Of a DNA stretch of 22,516 bases, positions 1 to 7,597 are shown one piece after another. Within the stretch, counting starts at the first letter, position 1, and each line of letters begins with the position of its first letter. Under the pieces are notes generated by a model, which made no database searches, was not told where the DNA came from, and saw nothing but the letters and a program-made list of their open reading frames with translations. Origin of the DNA: a virus; IMG/VR virus record IMGVR_UViG_3300035666_000174, positions 1 through 22,516 of that record. One strand, given 5' to 3'. Position numbers and translations under genes: made by a program.

Positions 1-1
1 A

Positions 2-577
2 TCTTCAATTTATTCGTTCAATGGTGGTGTAGAGTTTATGAACGAACATCATAGTTGTGAGTTAAAACAAATTCAGACAGTTATAGAAAAGATAAATGCT
101 CGTAAGTTTAAAACGAAGGTTAGCAAAGAGAAGACGATCAAAGGAAAACTTCTGTATAGTCAGGCGAAATTGAATTCGGAGTTTAAAAGACTCTTCGGAA
201 CACAAGATATTGGTGGTGGGTGGGAAAGAAAAAGAATAGGCTGTGATTATGTTCCTCTTCAGTACAAGGACGGGTTTGTGCCCCAAACCAGATGTTTGAA
301 AGGTTTCAGAGAAATTGATTTTGTAAAATCAAAAGTTGGAGTGGAAGTTCAGTTTGGTAAATATTCATTCATGGTCTATGACATTCTAGGAAAGATTCCA
401 ATTTTTAAGAAACTAGGATTGATAGACTGTGGTGTAGAAATAGTTCCAACAAAAAGATTTGCGGAATCTATGTGTACTGGTGTATCATGTTACGAACAAT
501 TAGTGTGGGATTTGAACATGATAGGAAACACATCCCCTTCTGTTCCAGTTGTCGTTATAGGAATATCAGATAAGTAG
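2..577 (+). CDS. BstYI/BglII-type type II restriction endonuclease (5' end outside window)
   Basis: The product resembles R.BstYI, as I remember it, over nearly its full length: an N-terminal Y-S-x-N-G-x-E stretch, a K-T-K-x-S-K-E-K-T block, an E-V-Q-F-G-K-Y-S-F block and a C-terminal V-P-x-V-x-I-G-I block. Enzymes of this family cut DNA within GATC-centred sites (BstYI RGATCY, BglII AGATCT). The probable catalytic set is Asp94, Glu103 and Gln105, counted from the ATG at 38. This D-x8-E-x-Q spacing is the same as in BglII. The frame is open to the left edge, and the 12 codons before ATG 38 encode conserved family sequence, so ATG 38 is internal and the true start is a few codons outside the window. 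At 191 visible residues against about 200 for BstYI it looks intact. Hand-counted rows are only 28-38% G+C, far below the genes that follow. The methyltransferase starts 21 bases downstream. The family call is strong; the exact site is inferred. Confidence 0.88.
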   Translation, partial: SSIYSFNGGVEFMNEHHSCELKQIQTVIEKINARKFKTKVSKEKTIKGKLLYSQAKLNSEFKRLFGTQDIGGGWERKRIGCDYVPLQYKDGFVPQTRCLKGFREIDFVKSKVGVEVQFGKYSFMVYDILGKIPIFKKLGLIDCGVEIVPTKRFAESMCTGVSCYEQLVWDLNMIGNTSPSVPVVVIGISDK

Positions 578-598
578 AATTAAGTGGAATAATAGTAT

Positions 599-1765
599 AT
601 GAACACACACCGCATCATTCTTGGCGATTGTATTACGGGCATGAAGACGCTGCCTGACGGCTGCGTTCAGACTTGCATTACATCCCCACCGTACTTTGGC
701 TTGCGTGACTATGGAACAGGATCGTGGGAAGGAGGCGACATAGAATGCGATCATATTGATACTACTGCAATGGCAGAAAGGCTTCGGCAAAAGAAGTCTA
801 TGATTGCTGTTGGTGAACGAATGGATGGCAGTACAAGAACTCGTATTCACGATGAGCAGATTGGACAGGGAATTCAATATAACCATTCTTGCAAAAAGTG
901 TGGCGCAAAACGAGTAGATTCTCAAATTGGTCAGGAGGACACCGTGGACGGCTATGTGCAGAAGATGACCGAAGTGTTCCGCGAGGTGCGCCGCATCCTG
1001 CGTGATGACGGTACGCTGTGGCTGAATCTTGGTGACTCGTACATGGCTGCAAAGAATGTTGCACCGCCTCCACAGACCATCGGAGGTCAGCGTGGAATGC
1101 CATCGGATTTTGTACCAGGCAATCGCAAGGATCAGAAGGGGCTGAAGACCAAGGACTTGATCGGTATTCCTTGGCGCGTAGCCTTTGCACTGCAAGCAGA
1201 CGGATGGTATCTGCGACAGGACATTATTTGGAGCAAGCCCAATCCCATGCCTGAAAGCGTGGAAGACCGCTGCACGAAGTCGCATGAGTACATCTTCCTG
1301 CTGTCTAAGAAGCCGAAGTACTACTACGATCACGAAGCGATCAAGGAACCACTGGCAGAAAGTTCCGTTTCACGACTACAACAGAACATCCAATCACAAA
1401 CTGGTTCTACCCGAGCAAACGGTGGAGCAAAGACCAACGGCAACATGAAGGCTGTTGGTAATTTGAGTAGTGGACTAAAAAACAAGCGGTCTGTCTGGAC
1501 GGTAAACTCAAAAGGCTACAAGGGCGCACACTTTGCGGTGTACCCCGAGAACCTGATTGAGCCGTGTGTGCTGGCAGGATGTCCTGTGGGAGGAACGGTG
1601 TTTGATCCGTTCACGGGCAGCGGCACCACTGCTGTTGTGGCACTGAAGAACGGACGAAACTATATCGGGACTGAATTGAATTCTGAATATGTGAAGATTG
1701 CGGAAGAGCGGATTAAAGAATCCGTTCCACAAACCCTAGAGGAGATTTTAAATGAGCAAGTTTAA
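599..1765 (+). CDS. beta-class DNA methyltransferase (N4-cytosine or N6-adenine)
   Basis: An S-adenosylmethionine-dependent DNA methyltransferase of 388 residues. The catalytic motif IV, T-S-P-P-Y-F, lies at residues 28-33 near the N terminus. The SAM-binding motif I, F-D-P-F-T-G-S-G-T-T, lies at 335-344 near the C terminus. That order (IV, target recognition, I) defines the beta class. S-P-P-Y is common in N4-cytosine enzymes but does not exclude N6-adenine. A cysteine/histidine insert (C50-D-H, C98-x-x-C101) may bind zinc, as in a family often seen in phages. The gene follows the restriction endonuclease head to tail and is its likely protective partner. It could instead be a solitary phage methyltransferase beside which the endonuclease gene landed, since the two differ in base composition. 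The ATG at 599 has only a weak ribosome site. The 3' end overlaps the next gene by 14 bases. Confidence 0.9.
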   Translation: MNTHRIILGDCITGMKTLPDGCVQTCITSPPYFGLRDYGTGSWEGGDIECDHIDTTAMAERLRQKKSMIAVGERMDGSTRTRIHDEQIGQGIQYNHSCKKCGAKRVDSQIGQEDTVDGYVQKMTEVFREVRRILRDDGTLWLNLGDSYMAAKNVAPPPQTIGGQRGMPSDFVPGNRKDQKGLKTKDLIGIPWRVAFALQADGWYLRQDIIWSKPNPMPESVEDRCTKSHEYIFLLSKKPKYYYDHEAIKEPLAESSVSRLQQNIQSQTGSTRANGGAKTNGNMKAVGNLSSGLKNKRSVWTVNSKGYKGAHFAVYPENLIEPCVLAGCPVGGTVFDPFTGSGTTAVVALKNGRNYIGTELNSEYVKIAEERIKESVPQTLEEILNEQV

Positions 1766-2015
1766 GCCTATTGGAAAATGGATTTGGGTGCAATCGCACC
1801 TTGGCGGTCAGAAGGAAACCGAAGCAGGCATCATCTACAATGAAGTAGTGAAAACACAGTACATTTGGGCTACGGTTGTCGGAATTGGTGATAAGATAAC
1901 GGAAGACATCAAGGTTGGAGACAAGGTTCTGTGGGATCGCACCAAGAACCAAGGTCAGGGACATGATGGCAGGGACATGGTTCATCAGGACTGGATTGCA
2001 CTCGTTGAGCGTTAA
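1752..2015 (+). CDS. GroES-like co-chaperonin
   Basis: An 87-residue protein with the Cpn10/GroES layout: a short N-terminal strand, a glycine-rich mobile-loop segment (residues about 17-28, G-G-Q-K-E-T-E-A-G-I-I-Y), then V-x-G-I-G-D and the typical I-K-V-G-D-K-V-L-W turn. It is a little shorter than GroES (about 97) and T4 gp31 (111). Phage co-chaperonins cap the host GroEL and can be needed to fold the major capsid protein. No GroEL gene is visible here, so it would have to act with the host chaperonin. The start is set by a strong AGAGGAG at 1738-1744, 7 bases before the ATG. It overlaps the methyltransferase by 14 bases, and DNA polymerase starts 8 bases after its stop. The family is fairly certain; the capsid role is inference by analogy. 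Confidence 0.82.
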   Translation: MSKFKPIGKWIWVQSHLGGQKETEAGIIYNEVVKTQYIWATVVGIGDKITEDIKVGDKVLWDRTKNQGQGHDGRDMVHQDWIALVER

Positions 2016-2019
2016 GGAG
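2014..2019 (+). promoter_or_regulatory. Shine-Dalgarno for the polymerase GTG start
   Basis: AAGGAG overlaps the stop codon of the co-chaperonin gene and sits 4 bases before a GTG at 2024. It supports GTG as the true start of DNA polymerase, because no ATG fits nearby in that frame. Confidence 0.8.
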
Positions 2020-2023
2020 CATC

Positions 2024-4576
2024 GTGGACTTCTACACTTCCGTTGACATTCGTGGCAAGAACATCCTGTACCGTGGATGGAAGAACGGGCAGCGTCAGCA
2101 CCTCCGTGTGCCGTTCTGCCCTACCCTCTACATCCCGTCCAAGGACGCAGGAGAGTTCACCACCATCAACGGCAAGCCCGTGCAGCCCATTCAGTTTGAC
2201 GGCATCGGGGAAGCCCGCGAGTTCATTGACCGTTTCAAGGATGTCTCCAACTACGACATCTACGGAAACACCAACTTTGTGTATCAGTACCTTTACAAGG
2301 AGTTTCCCAATGAAGTCGATTACGACTTCAGCAGCCTCCGCATAGCCAACTTGGACATTGAGACATCGTGTGACGGCGGTTTTCCCACGCCATCCTCTCC
2401 CACGGAGCGGGTCATTGCAATCACGATCTCAATGAGTGACAAGACCTATGTGCTAGGCTTGGGAGACTTTCATATTGACGGCGAGGGAGTTTCCTGCATT
2501 CCTTATGATGACGAGCAAGAACTGCTTGCAGGGTTCATTGAACTGTGGAGGTTCCTTGATCCCGACATCGTGACAGGGTGGAACATCCGCTTCTTTGATA
2601 TTCCGTACCTTGTGGCGCGGATGAACTACCTTGAAGAAGGATGGGGGAACTCCCTCTCGCCGTGGGGCAAACTACGCGAGACTGTGGTGAATCGCATGGG
2701 ACGCGACCAGACCGCGTATGTGATCAGCGGCGTTGCCACGCTTGACTACTTTGAACTGTATCAGACTTTCACCTATGTGAAGCAGGAGTCATACTCCCTC
2801 AATCACATTTCCAAGGTGGAGTTGGGCGAAGAGAAACTGTCGTATGCGGAATACGAAACCATTCAGGAGTTCTACACACAGAACTTTCAGCGGTTCATGG
2901 AGTATAACTTCCAAGATGTGCGGCTCGTTGATCGCCTTGAATCCAAACTGAAACTGCTGGAACTGGCGGTGGCGTTGGCGTATTCGGCGCGGGTGAACTT
3001 TGAGGATGTGTTCTCTCAAGTCCGCACATGGGATGCCATCATCCACCACCACCTGATGAGCAAGGGCATGGTGATTCCGCAGAAGACCGATCAGAAGAAG
3101 GATGATCAGTACGCGGGTGCGTATGTGATGAATCCCATCGTGGGCAAGCACGATTGGGTGGTGAGTTTTGACTTGAACTCGCTGTATCCGCACCTCATCA
3201 TGCAGTACAACATCTCTCCCGAGACAAAAGACACCAATCCCGTGTGGCGGCGCGGAGCCATCTCTCCCGAGTCCATGTTGGCACGGAATCGCGGGGAAGC
3301 GGTGAAGGATTTCATTGATCCTGCGGAATATCTGAACTCCGCGAAGGCAGACGGCGTGAGCGTGGCGGCGAACGGCGTTGCGTTCGTGCGCGACCGCCAA
3401 GGCTTCCTGCCCGAACTCATGGAGAAGATGTACGCAGAACGCAAGCACTACAAGAGCCTGATGATCGCAGCACAGAAGCGGTTGGTGGACTTGGACAAGA
3501 ACGCTCCCGCCGAAGAGCGGCGCAAGATTGAGTACGAGATTTCCAAGTACCACAACTTCCAGTTGGTGCGGAAGATTCAGTTGAACTCCGCATACGGCGC
3601 AATCGGCAATCAGTACTTCAGATTCTTTGATGTGGCACTTGCGGAAGCCATCACGCTTTCGGGGCAGTTGAACATTCAGTGGATCGGTGACGCGCTGAAC
3701 AAGTTCCTGAACCGCATCCTGAAGACGGAGGGCGAGGTGTATGTGATCTACATGGACACGGACTCCGTATACTTGAGACTTGGCAAGGTGGTGGATTCGT
3801 CTTTCAAGGGCGAACGCGACACGCAACGGGTGGTGGACTTCCTGAACGGATTCTGTGAGCGGGTGATACAGCCACAGATTGAGCGGGAGTTCGCCACCCT
3901 TGCGGACTGCATGAACGCCTACTCCAACAAGATGGTGATGGGACGCGAAGTCATTGCGGAGAGCGGCGTGTGGACTGCGAAGAAGCGGTATATGCTGTCG
4001 GTGTGGGATGCCGAAGGCGTTCGCTACAAGACCCCGAAGTTCAAGATCATGGGCATTGAGACTGCGCGTTCGTCCACTCCTGCGTATGTTCGCAAGGCAC
4101 TGAAGACTGCCATTGAGATGGTGCTGATGCGTGACGAAGCCACGCTTCAGGAGTTTGTCCGCAAGACGGAGCGCGAGTTCAAGTCCCTGCCTGTTGAGGA
4201 AGTCGCCTCTCCCCGTGGCGTGAACGGCATGGACGAGTACTCGTCACCGCTCACGATCTACAAGAAGGGAACGCCCATCGCGGTGAAGGCGGCTCTGCTC
4301 CACAACGCTCTTGTCAAAAAGATGGGCTTGAGCAAGAAGTACCGCACCATCGGTGAAGGCGAGAAGATGAAGTTCATCTACCTGAAGACTCCCAATCCCA
4401 TCCACGAAGGCGTGATCGGTTTCCCCGTCACCATGCCGAAGGAGTTCGGTCTTCAGAAATACATTGACTACGACACTCAATTCAAAAAGACTTTCCTTGA
4501 GCCTCTACGCGCCATCACCGATGCGATGGGGTGGAGTCCCGAGGAAAGAAATAGTCTTGAGTCACTGTTTGCTTGA
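2024..4576 (+). CDS. Family B DNA polymerase with 3'-5' exonuclease (T4 gp43 type)
   Basis: The replicative DNA polymerase of the phage, 850 residues against 898 for T4 gp43. The proofreading domain shows Exo I (L-D-I-E-T, Asp111/Glu113), Exo II (G-W-N-I-R-F-F-D-I-P) and Exo III (Y-N-F-Q-D-V-R-L-V-D). The polymerase domain shows motif A (D-L-N-S-L-Y-P from Asp383), motif B (K-I-Q-L-N-S-A-Y-G from Lys517) and motif C (Y-M-D-T-D-S, Asp578 and Asp580). All expected catalytic carboxylates are present, so it should be active in both polymerisation and editing. Translation begins at GTG 2024. There is no sign of an intein or intron, which do interrupt this gene in some phages. The gene heads the replication block that continues with uvsX, helicase and primase. 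Confidence 0.97.
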   Translation: MDFYTSVDIRGKNILYRGWKNGQRQHLRVPFCPTLYIPSKDAGEFTTINGKPVQPIQFDGIGEAREFIDRFKDVSNYDIYGNTNFVYQYLYKEFPNEVDYDFSSLRIANLDIETSCDGGFPTPSSPTERVIAITISMSDKTYVLGLGDFHIDGEGVSCIPYDDEQELLAGFIELWRFLDPDIVTGWNIRFFDIPYLVARMNYLEEGWGNSLSPWGKLRETVVNRMGRDQTAYVISGVATLDYFELYQTFTYVKQESYSLNHISKVELGEEKLSYAEYETIQEFYTQNFQRFMEYNFQDVRLVDRLESKLKLLELAVALAYSARVNFEDVFSQVRTWDAIIHHHLMSKGMVIPQKTDQKKDDQYAGAYVMNPIVGKHDWVVSFDLNSLYPHLIMQYNISPETKDTNPVWRRGAISPESMLARNRGEAVKDFIDPAEYLNSAKADGVSVAANGVAFVRDRQGFLPELMEKMYAERKHYKSLMIAAQKRLVDLDKNAPAEERRKIEYEISKYHNFQLVRKIQLNSAYGAIGNQYFRFFDVALAEAITLSGQLNIQWIGDALNKFLNRILKTEGEVYVIYMDTDSVYLRLGKVVDSSFKGERDTQRVVDFLNGFCERVIQPQIEREFATLADCMNAYSNKMVMGREVIAESGVWTAKKRYMLSVWDAEGVRYKTPKFKIMGIETARSSTPAYVRKALKTAIEMVLMRDEATLQEFVRKTEREFKSLPVEEVASPRGVNGMDEYSSPLTIYKKGTPIAVKAALLHNALVKKMGLSKKYRTIGEGEKMKFIYLKTPNPIHEGVIGFPVTMPKEFGLQKYIDYDTQFKKTFLEPLRAITDAMGWSPEERNSLESLFA

Positions 4577-4582
4577 TTCGTT

Positions 4583-4604
4583 CACTACATACAGTATCTA
4601 ACCC
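4583..4604 (+). promoter_or_regulatory. Candidate phage promoter upstream of the 106-residue gene
   Basis: The 46-base gap after DNA polymerase contains CACTACATACAGTATCTA followed by ACCC. It closely resembles a segment in the gap before the ribonucleotide reductase gene (19986-20004, CACTCTACATACTCTACCC). Both lie 8-10 bases upstream of a purine-rich ribosome site. The recurrence suggests a phage promoter or processing element. No -35 element was recognised, and this is inference from two copies only. Confidence 0.35.
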
Positions 4605-4622
4605 CTAACAAAAGGATTCGTA

Positions 4623-4943
4623 ATGGCTACAAAGATCGTGAAGGTTCAGACTGGCGAAGAACTCATTGCTTCCGTCACCGAGAATTTTGAAGGCGATACC
4701 GTTGTGTCGTATACCCTCAAGAATCCGTGCATGGTTGTTCCCATGCCCACAAAGGGCGGCGGTGCAAATATTGCTGTCGTGCCGTGGATGGCTTCCGTGA
4801 AGGAGCAGAAGATGACGGTTCCTGCGTCCTATGTGATGTTCACCGCCGAGCCTGCAACCGATCTTGCAAACGAGTTCAACGGTGCGTTCAACGGGCTTGT
4901 GGTTCCCACCGCTGCTTCCGCAGGACTCAAACTCACCACCTGA
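4623..4943 (+). CDS. Small conserved phage protein, possible LSm/SH3-like fold
   Basis: A 106-residue protein beginning M-A-T-K-I-V-K-V-Q-T-G-E-E-L-I-A, with later L-K-N-P and V-V-P-W-M blocks. It resembles small proteins often found next to replication genes in marine T4-like phages; that recollection is not backed by a search. The short alternating beta-strand pattern (E-L-I-A-S-V, then V-V-S-Y-T-L-K-N-P) would fit a small barrel such as LSm or SH3, but no catalytic residue or nucleic-acid motif is evident, so no function is assigned. The start is supported by AAAGGA at 4611-4616, 6 bases before the ATG. The next gene starts within its stop codon (TGATG at 4941-4945), suggesting coupled translation. 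Confidence 0.8.
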   Translation: MATKIVKVQTGEELIASVTENFEGDTVVSYTLKNPCMVVPMPTKGGGANIAVVPWMASVKEQKMTVPASYVMFTAEPATDLANEFNGAFNGLVVPTAASAGLKLTT

Positions 4944-5119
4944 TGAGTACCCTAAATCTTGAATACTTGAAAGGTCTTCTCTCAAAAAGAAAAGACCTGC
5001 TGCGGCGTGAAACACAGCAGATGATCGTTGACAAACTTACGCCGTTGGATACAATACGGGCTAACGAGTCCGAGATGATGCTCATTGACGCACAGATGAA
5101 AGAATTGGAGAAAGCATGA
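4943..5119 (+). CDS. 58-residue hypothetical protein, predicted helical
   Basis: A short gene between the 106-residue gene and uvsX, starting in a TGATG overlap and ending in an ATGA overlap (5116-5119) with uvsX. This tight fit on both sides is the main evidence that it is real. The protein is rich in Leu, Glu, Lys, Arg, Gln and Met, with no proline except one near residue 34, and looks like a pair of amphipathic helices or a short coiled coil. The same frame is open upstream to 4727 inside the previous gene, but that extension is out of frame with the conserved protein there and the TGATG start is preferred. The function is unknown. By position it might assist recombination or helicase loading, but the sequence shows nothing specific. 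Confidence 0.72.
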   Translation: MSTLNLEYLKGLLSKRKDLLRRETQQMIVDKLTPLDTIRANESEMMLIDAQMKELEKA

Positions 5120-6195
5120 AACTAAAGGACATTCTGAAGGCAGCAGGAAACAAGTACGCCACCGTAGCCTCTGACGGCTTGGAGGGCAGCGATGTAAAGG
5201 GATTCATCTCCACGGGATCGTATGCGTTCAACGCACTGTTGAGCGGTTCCATCCACGGAGGAATGCCTGACAACAAGATCATTGCCCTTGCGGGTGAGCA
5301 AGCCACAGGCAAGACCTACTTTGCCCTGAATGTGGTGCGTGAGTTCCTGAACTCCGATCCCAACGCGATGGTCATGTACTTTGATACGGAGCAAGCCATT
5401 ACCACCGATCTGCTGAAGTCCCGTGGCATTGACACCGACCGCGTGGCTGTGCTGCCCGTGGCTACCATTGAGGAGTTCCGCCACCAGTGCGTTCTGTCGG
5501 TGGACAAGTACCTTGAAGCAGACAAGGACTCCCGCCCCCGCATGATGATCGTGCTTGACTCGCTTGGAATGTTGTCCACCGAGAAGGAGATGAACGACAC
5601 CGCAGAGGGCAAGAATACCCGCGACATGACTCGCGCACAGGTGGCAAAGGCAGCGTTCCGCGTCCTGACCATCAAGTTGGGTCATGCACGGATTCCCCTG
5701 CTGATGACGAACCACACCTACGATGTGGTGGGCGCGTATGTTCCCATGAAGGAGATGGGTGGCGGCAGCGGTCTGAAGTATGCCGCTTCCACCATCATCT
5801 ACCTGTCCAAGAAGAAGGACAAGGTGGACAACGAGGTGGTGGGCAACATCATCCACTGCAAGGCACACAAGAGCCGACTCACCAAGCAGGACAAAATGGT
5901 GGATGTGCAGTTGAATTTTGAAACTGGACTAAACAAGTATTACGGACTGCTTGACATTGCGCTGAAGCACGGTATCTTTACGAAGGTGTCCACGAAGATT
6001 CAGTTGCCCAACGGCAAGACCGTGTTTGAATCGCAGATCAACAAGAACCCCGAGAAGTACTACAACGAAGACATCCTGCGGGCTATTGACATTGCCTGCA
6101 AGAAGGAGTTCTGCTACGGCAAGAGCGAAGCACAGCAGGCAATGGATCGTCTGGCTGAACTTGATGAGGAACTTGGACTAAATGAGTCAAACTGA
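5116..6195 (+). CDS. uvsX: UvsX/RecA-like recombinase
   Basis: An ATP-dependent strand-exchange protein of 359 residues (T4 UvsX has 391). The Walker A motif is G-E-Q-A-T-G-K-T at residues 60-67. The Walker B strand M-M-I-V-L-D-S ends at Asp148. Downstream blocks (L-L-M-T-N-H-T-Y-D and G-G-G-S-G-L-K-Y) match the UvsX/RecA core regions that bind DNA and sense nucleotide. In T4 the protein drives recombination-dependent replication and repair, which fits its place between polymerase and helicase. The ATG at 5116 lies in an ATGA overlap with the 58-residue gene and has GGAG a few bases upstream. The 3' end overlaps the helicase gene by 14 bases. No anomaly was noticed. Confidence 0.93.
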   Translation: MKLKDILKAAGNKYATVASDGLEGSDVKGFISTGSYAFNALLSGSIHGGMPDNKIIALAGEQATGKTYFALNVVREFLNSDPNAMVMYFDTEQAITTDLLKSRGIDTDRVAVLPVATIEEFRHQCVLSVDKYLEADKDSRPRMMIVLDSLGMLSTEKEMNDTAEGKNTRDMTRAQVAKAAFRVLTIKLGHARIPLLMTNHTYDVVGAYVPMKEMGGGSGLKYAASTIIYLSKKKDKVDNEVVGNIIHCKAHKSRLTKQDKMVDVQLNFETGLNKYYGLLDIALKHGIFTKVSTKIQLPNGKTVFESQINKNPEKYYNEDILRAIDIACKKEFCYGKSEAQQAMDRLAELDEELGLNESN

Positions 6196-7597
6196 AAAAA
6201 CGATCCTGTCGGGACTGCTGAACGATCCCGAGTTCTGCAAGAAGACCATTCCATTCTTGCAGGAGGAGTATTTCCTTGATCGCGTGGATCGGGCTGTGTT
6301 CCGATCCATCAAGGATTTCGTGAATCAGTACAAGGGCATTCCCACAAAGGATGCCCTGCTTATTGCACTTGAAGACAACAAGGGATTGACGGAGGACGAG
6401 TTCTCCAAGTGCAAGAGCCTCGTAGGAGACATGGGGAAGTCCGCCAAGCAGGACACGCAGTGGTTGAGCGACACCACCGAGAAGTTCTGCAAGGACAAAG
6501 CCATCTATAATGCCATTCTTGAATCCATTCAGATCATAGACGGCAAGGACAAGGCACGGACTCCCCATGCTCTCCCCGAGATTCTTTCAAAGGCTCTCGC
6601 GGTTTCTTTTGACACGAATGTGGGACACGATTTCCTTGAGGACTACGAGTCTCGCCATGAGTTCTACCACAGGGTGGAGCGAAAGGTTCCGTTTGACTTG
6701 GAGATGTTCAATGCCATCACGAAGGGCGGTATCTCTCCGAAGACCCTGAACATCATCATGGCAGGAACAGGCGTGGGCAAGTCGCTATTCATGTGCCATC
6801 ATGCGGCTGCGTGTCTCATGCAGAACCGAAATGTGCTGTACATCACGCTTGAAATGGCTGAAGAGCGCATTGCGGAACGCATTGACGCAAACATCATGGA
6901 CATCACGATGGATGAACTTCAGGACTTGCCGCTTGAGATGTACGAGAAGCGACTGAAGGGTGCGACTCGTGGCGTGAGCGGCAAACTCATCGTGAAGGAA
7001 TACCCCACCTCCTTTGCGAATGTGAATCACTTCCGCATCCTGTTGGACGAGTTGCGACTGAAGAAGCAGTTTGTTCCCGACATCATTTTCGTGGACTACA
7101 TCAACATCTGCTCGTCTGCACGGTTCAAGCACGGCAACAACATCAACTCGTATGGCTACATCAAGGCTATCGCAGAGGAGTTGCGTGGTCTGGCGATGGA
7201 GCGGGATGTTCCCATCGTGAGTGCCACACAGGTGAACCGCGCAGGGTTCTCGTCCACCGATGTTGACCTGACCGATACTTCAGAATCATTCGGCTTGCCC
7301 CACACGGCAGACCTGATGATTGCCCTCATCACCACCGATGAGTTGGAGAAGGCAGGACAGATCATGGTGAAGCAGTTGAAGAACCGCTACAACGGCAAGG
7401 CTGCAAACAAGAAGTTCATCGTGGGCTTGAACTATGCGAAGATGAAGTTCTACGATATTGACAGCAGCGTTTCGGAAGACCTGATGGATGCAAACATCCA
7501 AAAGGGCGAAGGTGACGGATACGGATCAGGATACGGTGCCAAGGACTTCACGGCGAAGTTCGGCAAGAAGCGTGATACGAGTGATTGGAATATTTGA
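6182..7597 (+). CDS. DnaB-like replicative helicase (T4 gp41 type)
   Basis: A 471-residue protein, almost the length of T4 gp41 (475). The N-terminal third (about residues 1-150) is helical and probably contacts primase. The RecA-like motor core follows, with Walker A G-T-G-V-G-K-S at 195-201, an L-Y-I-T-L-E-M-A-E-E block typical of DnaB motif H1a, and Walker B D-I-I-F-V-D-Y at 300-306. Further on, S-A-T-Q-V-N-R matches the DnaB motif carrying the sensor glutamine and the arginine region. The C terminus is Gly/Asp/Lys-rich. It should unwind the fork 5'-3' as a hexamer and work with the primase encoded next. The ATG sits in a 14-base overlap with uvsX. Its stop shares TGATG with the primase start. 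Confidence 0.93.
   Translation: MSQTEKTILSGLLNDPEFCKKTIPFLQEEYFLDRVDRAVFRSIKDFVNQYKGIPTKDALLIALEDNKGLTEDEFSKCKSLVGDMGKSAKQDTQWLSDTTEKFCKDKAIYNAILESIQIIDGKDKARTPHALPEILSKALAVSFDTNVGHDFLEDYESRHEFYHRVERKVPFDLEMFNAITKGGISPKTLNIIMAGTGVGKSLFMCHHAAACLMQNRNVLYITLEMAEERIAERIDANIMDITMDELQDLPLEMYEKRLKGATRGVSGKLIVKEYPTSFANVNHFRILLDELRLKKQFVPDIIFVDYINICSSARFKHGNNINSYGYIKAIAEELRGLAMERDVPIVSATQVNRAGFSSTDVDLTDTSESFGLPHTADLMIALITTDELEKAGQIMVKQLKNRYNGKAANKKFIVGLNYAKMKFYDIDSSVSEDLMDANIQKGEGDGYGSGYGAKDFTAKFGKKRDTSDWNI

Noticed and set aside
38-40. ATG at 38 as the start of the endonuclease
   Set aside because: The frame is open upstream and the preceding codons encode Y-S-F-N-G-G-V-E, which matches conserved N-terminal sequence of the family, so the start lies outside the window.
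2789-3826. Long minus-strand open frame (345 codons) opposite DNA polymerase
   Set aside because: It is antisense to conserved polymerase motifs and has no recognisable domain; long antisense frames are expected from GC-rich third positions.
4727-4942. Extended start for the 58-residue gene
   Set aside because: The extension lies entirely inside the 106-residue gene in another frame; the TGATG start at 4943 fits the operon pattern.
5122-5868. Minus-strand open frame opposite uvsX
   Set aside because: His/Val-rich antisense translation of a conserved gene, with no motif and no ribosome site; a shadow.
7585-7596. ATG at 7585 as primase start
   Set aside because: It lies within helicase coding sequence; the ATG at 7597 in TGATG gives a standard coupled start and loses only four residues.
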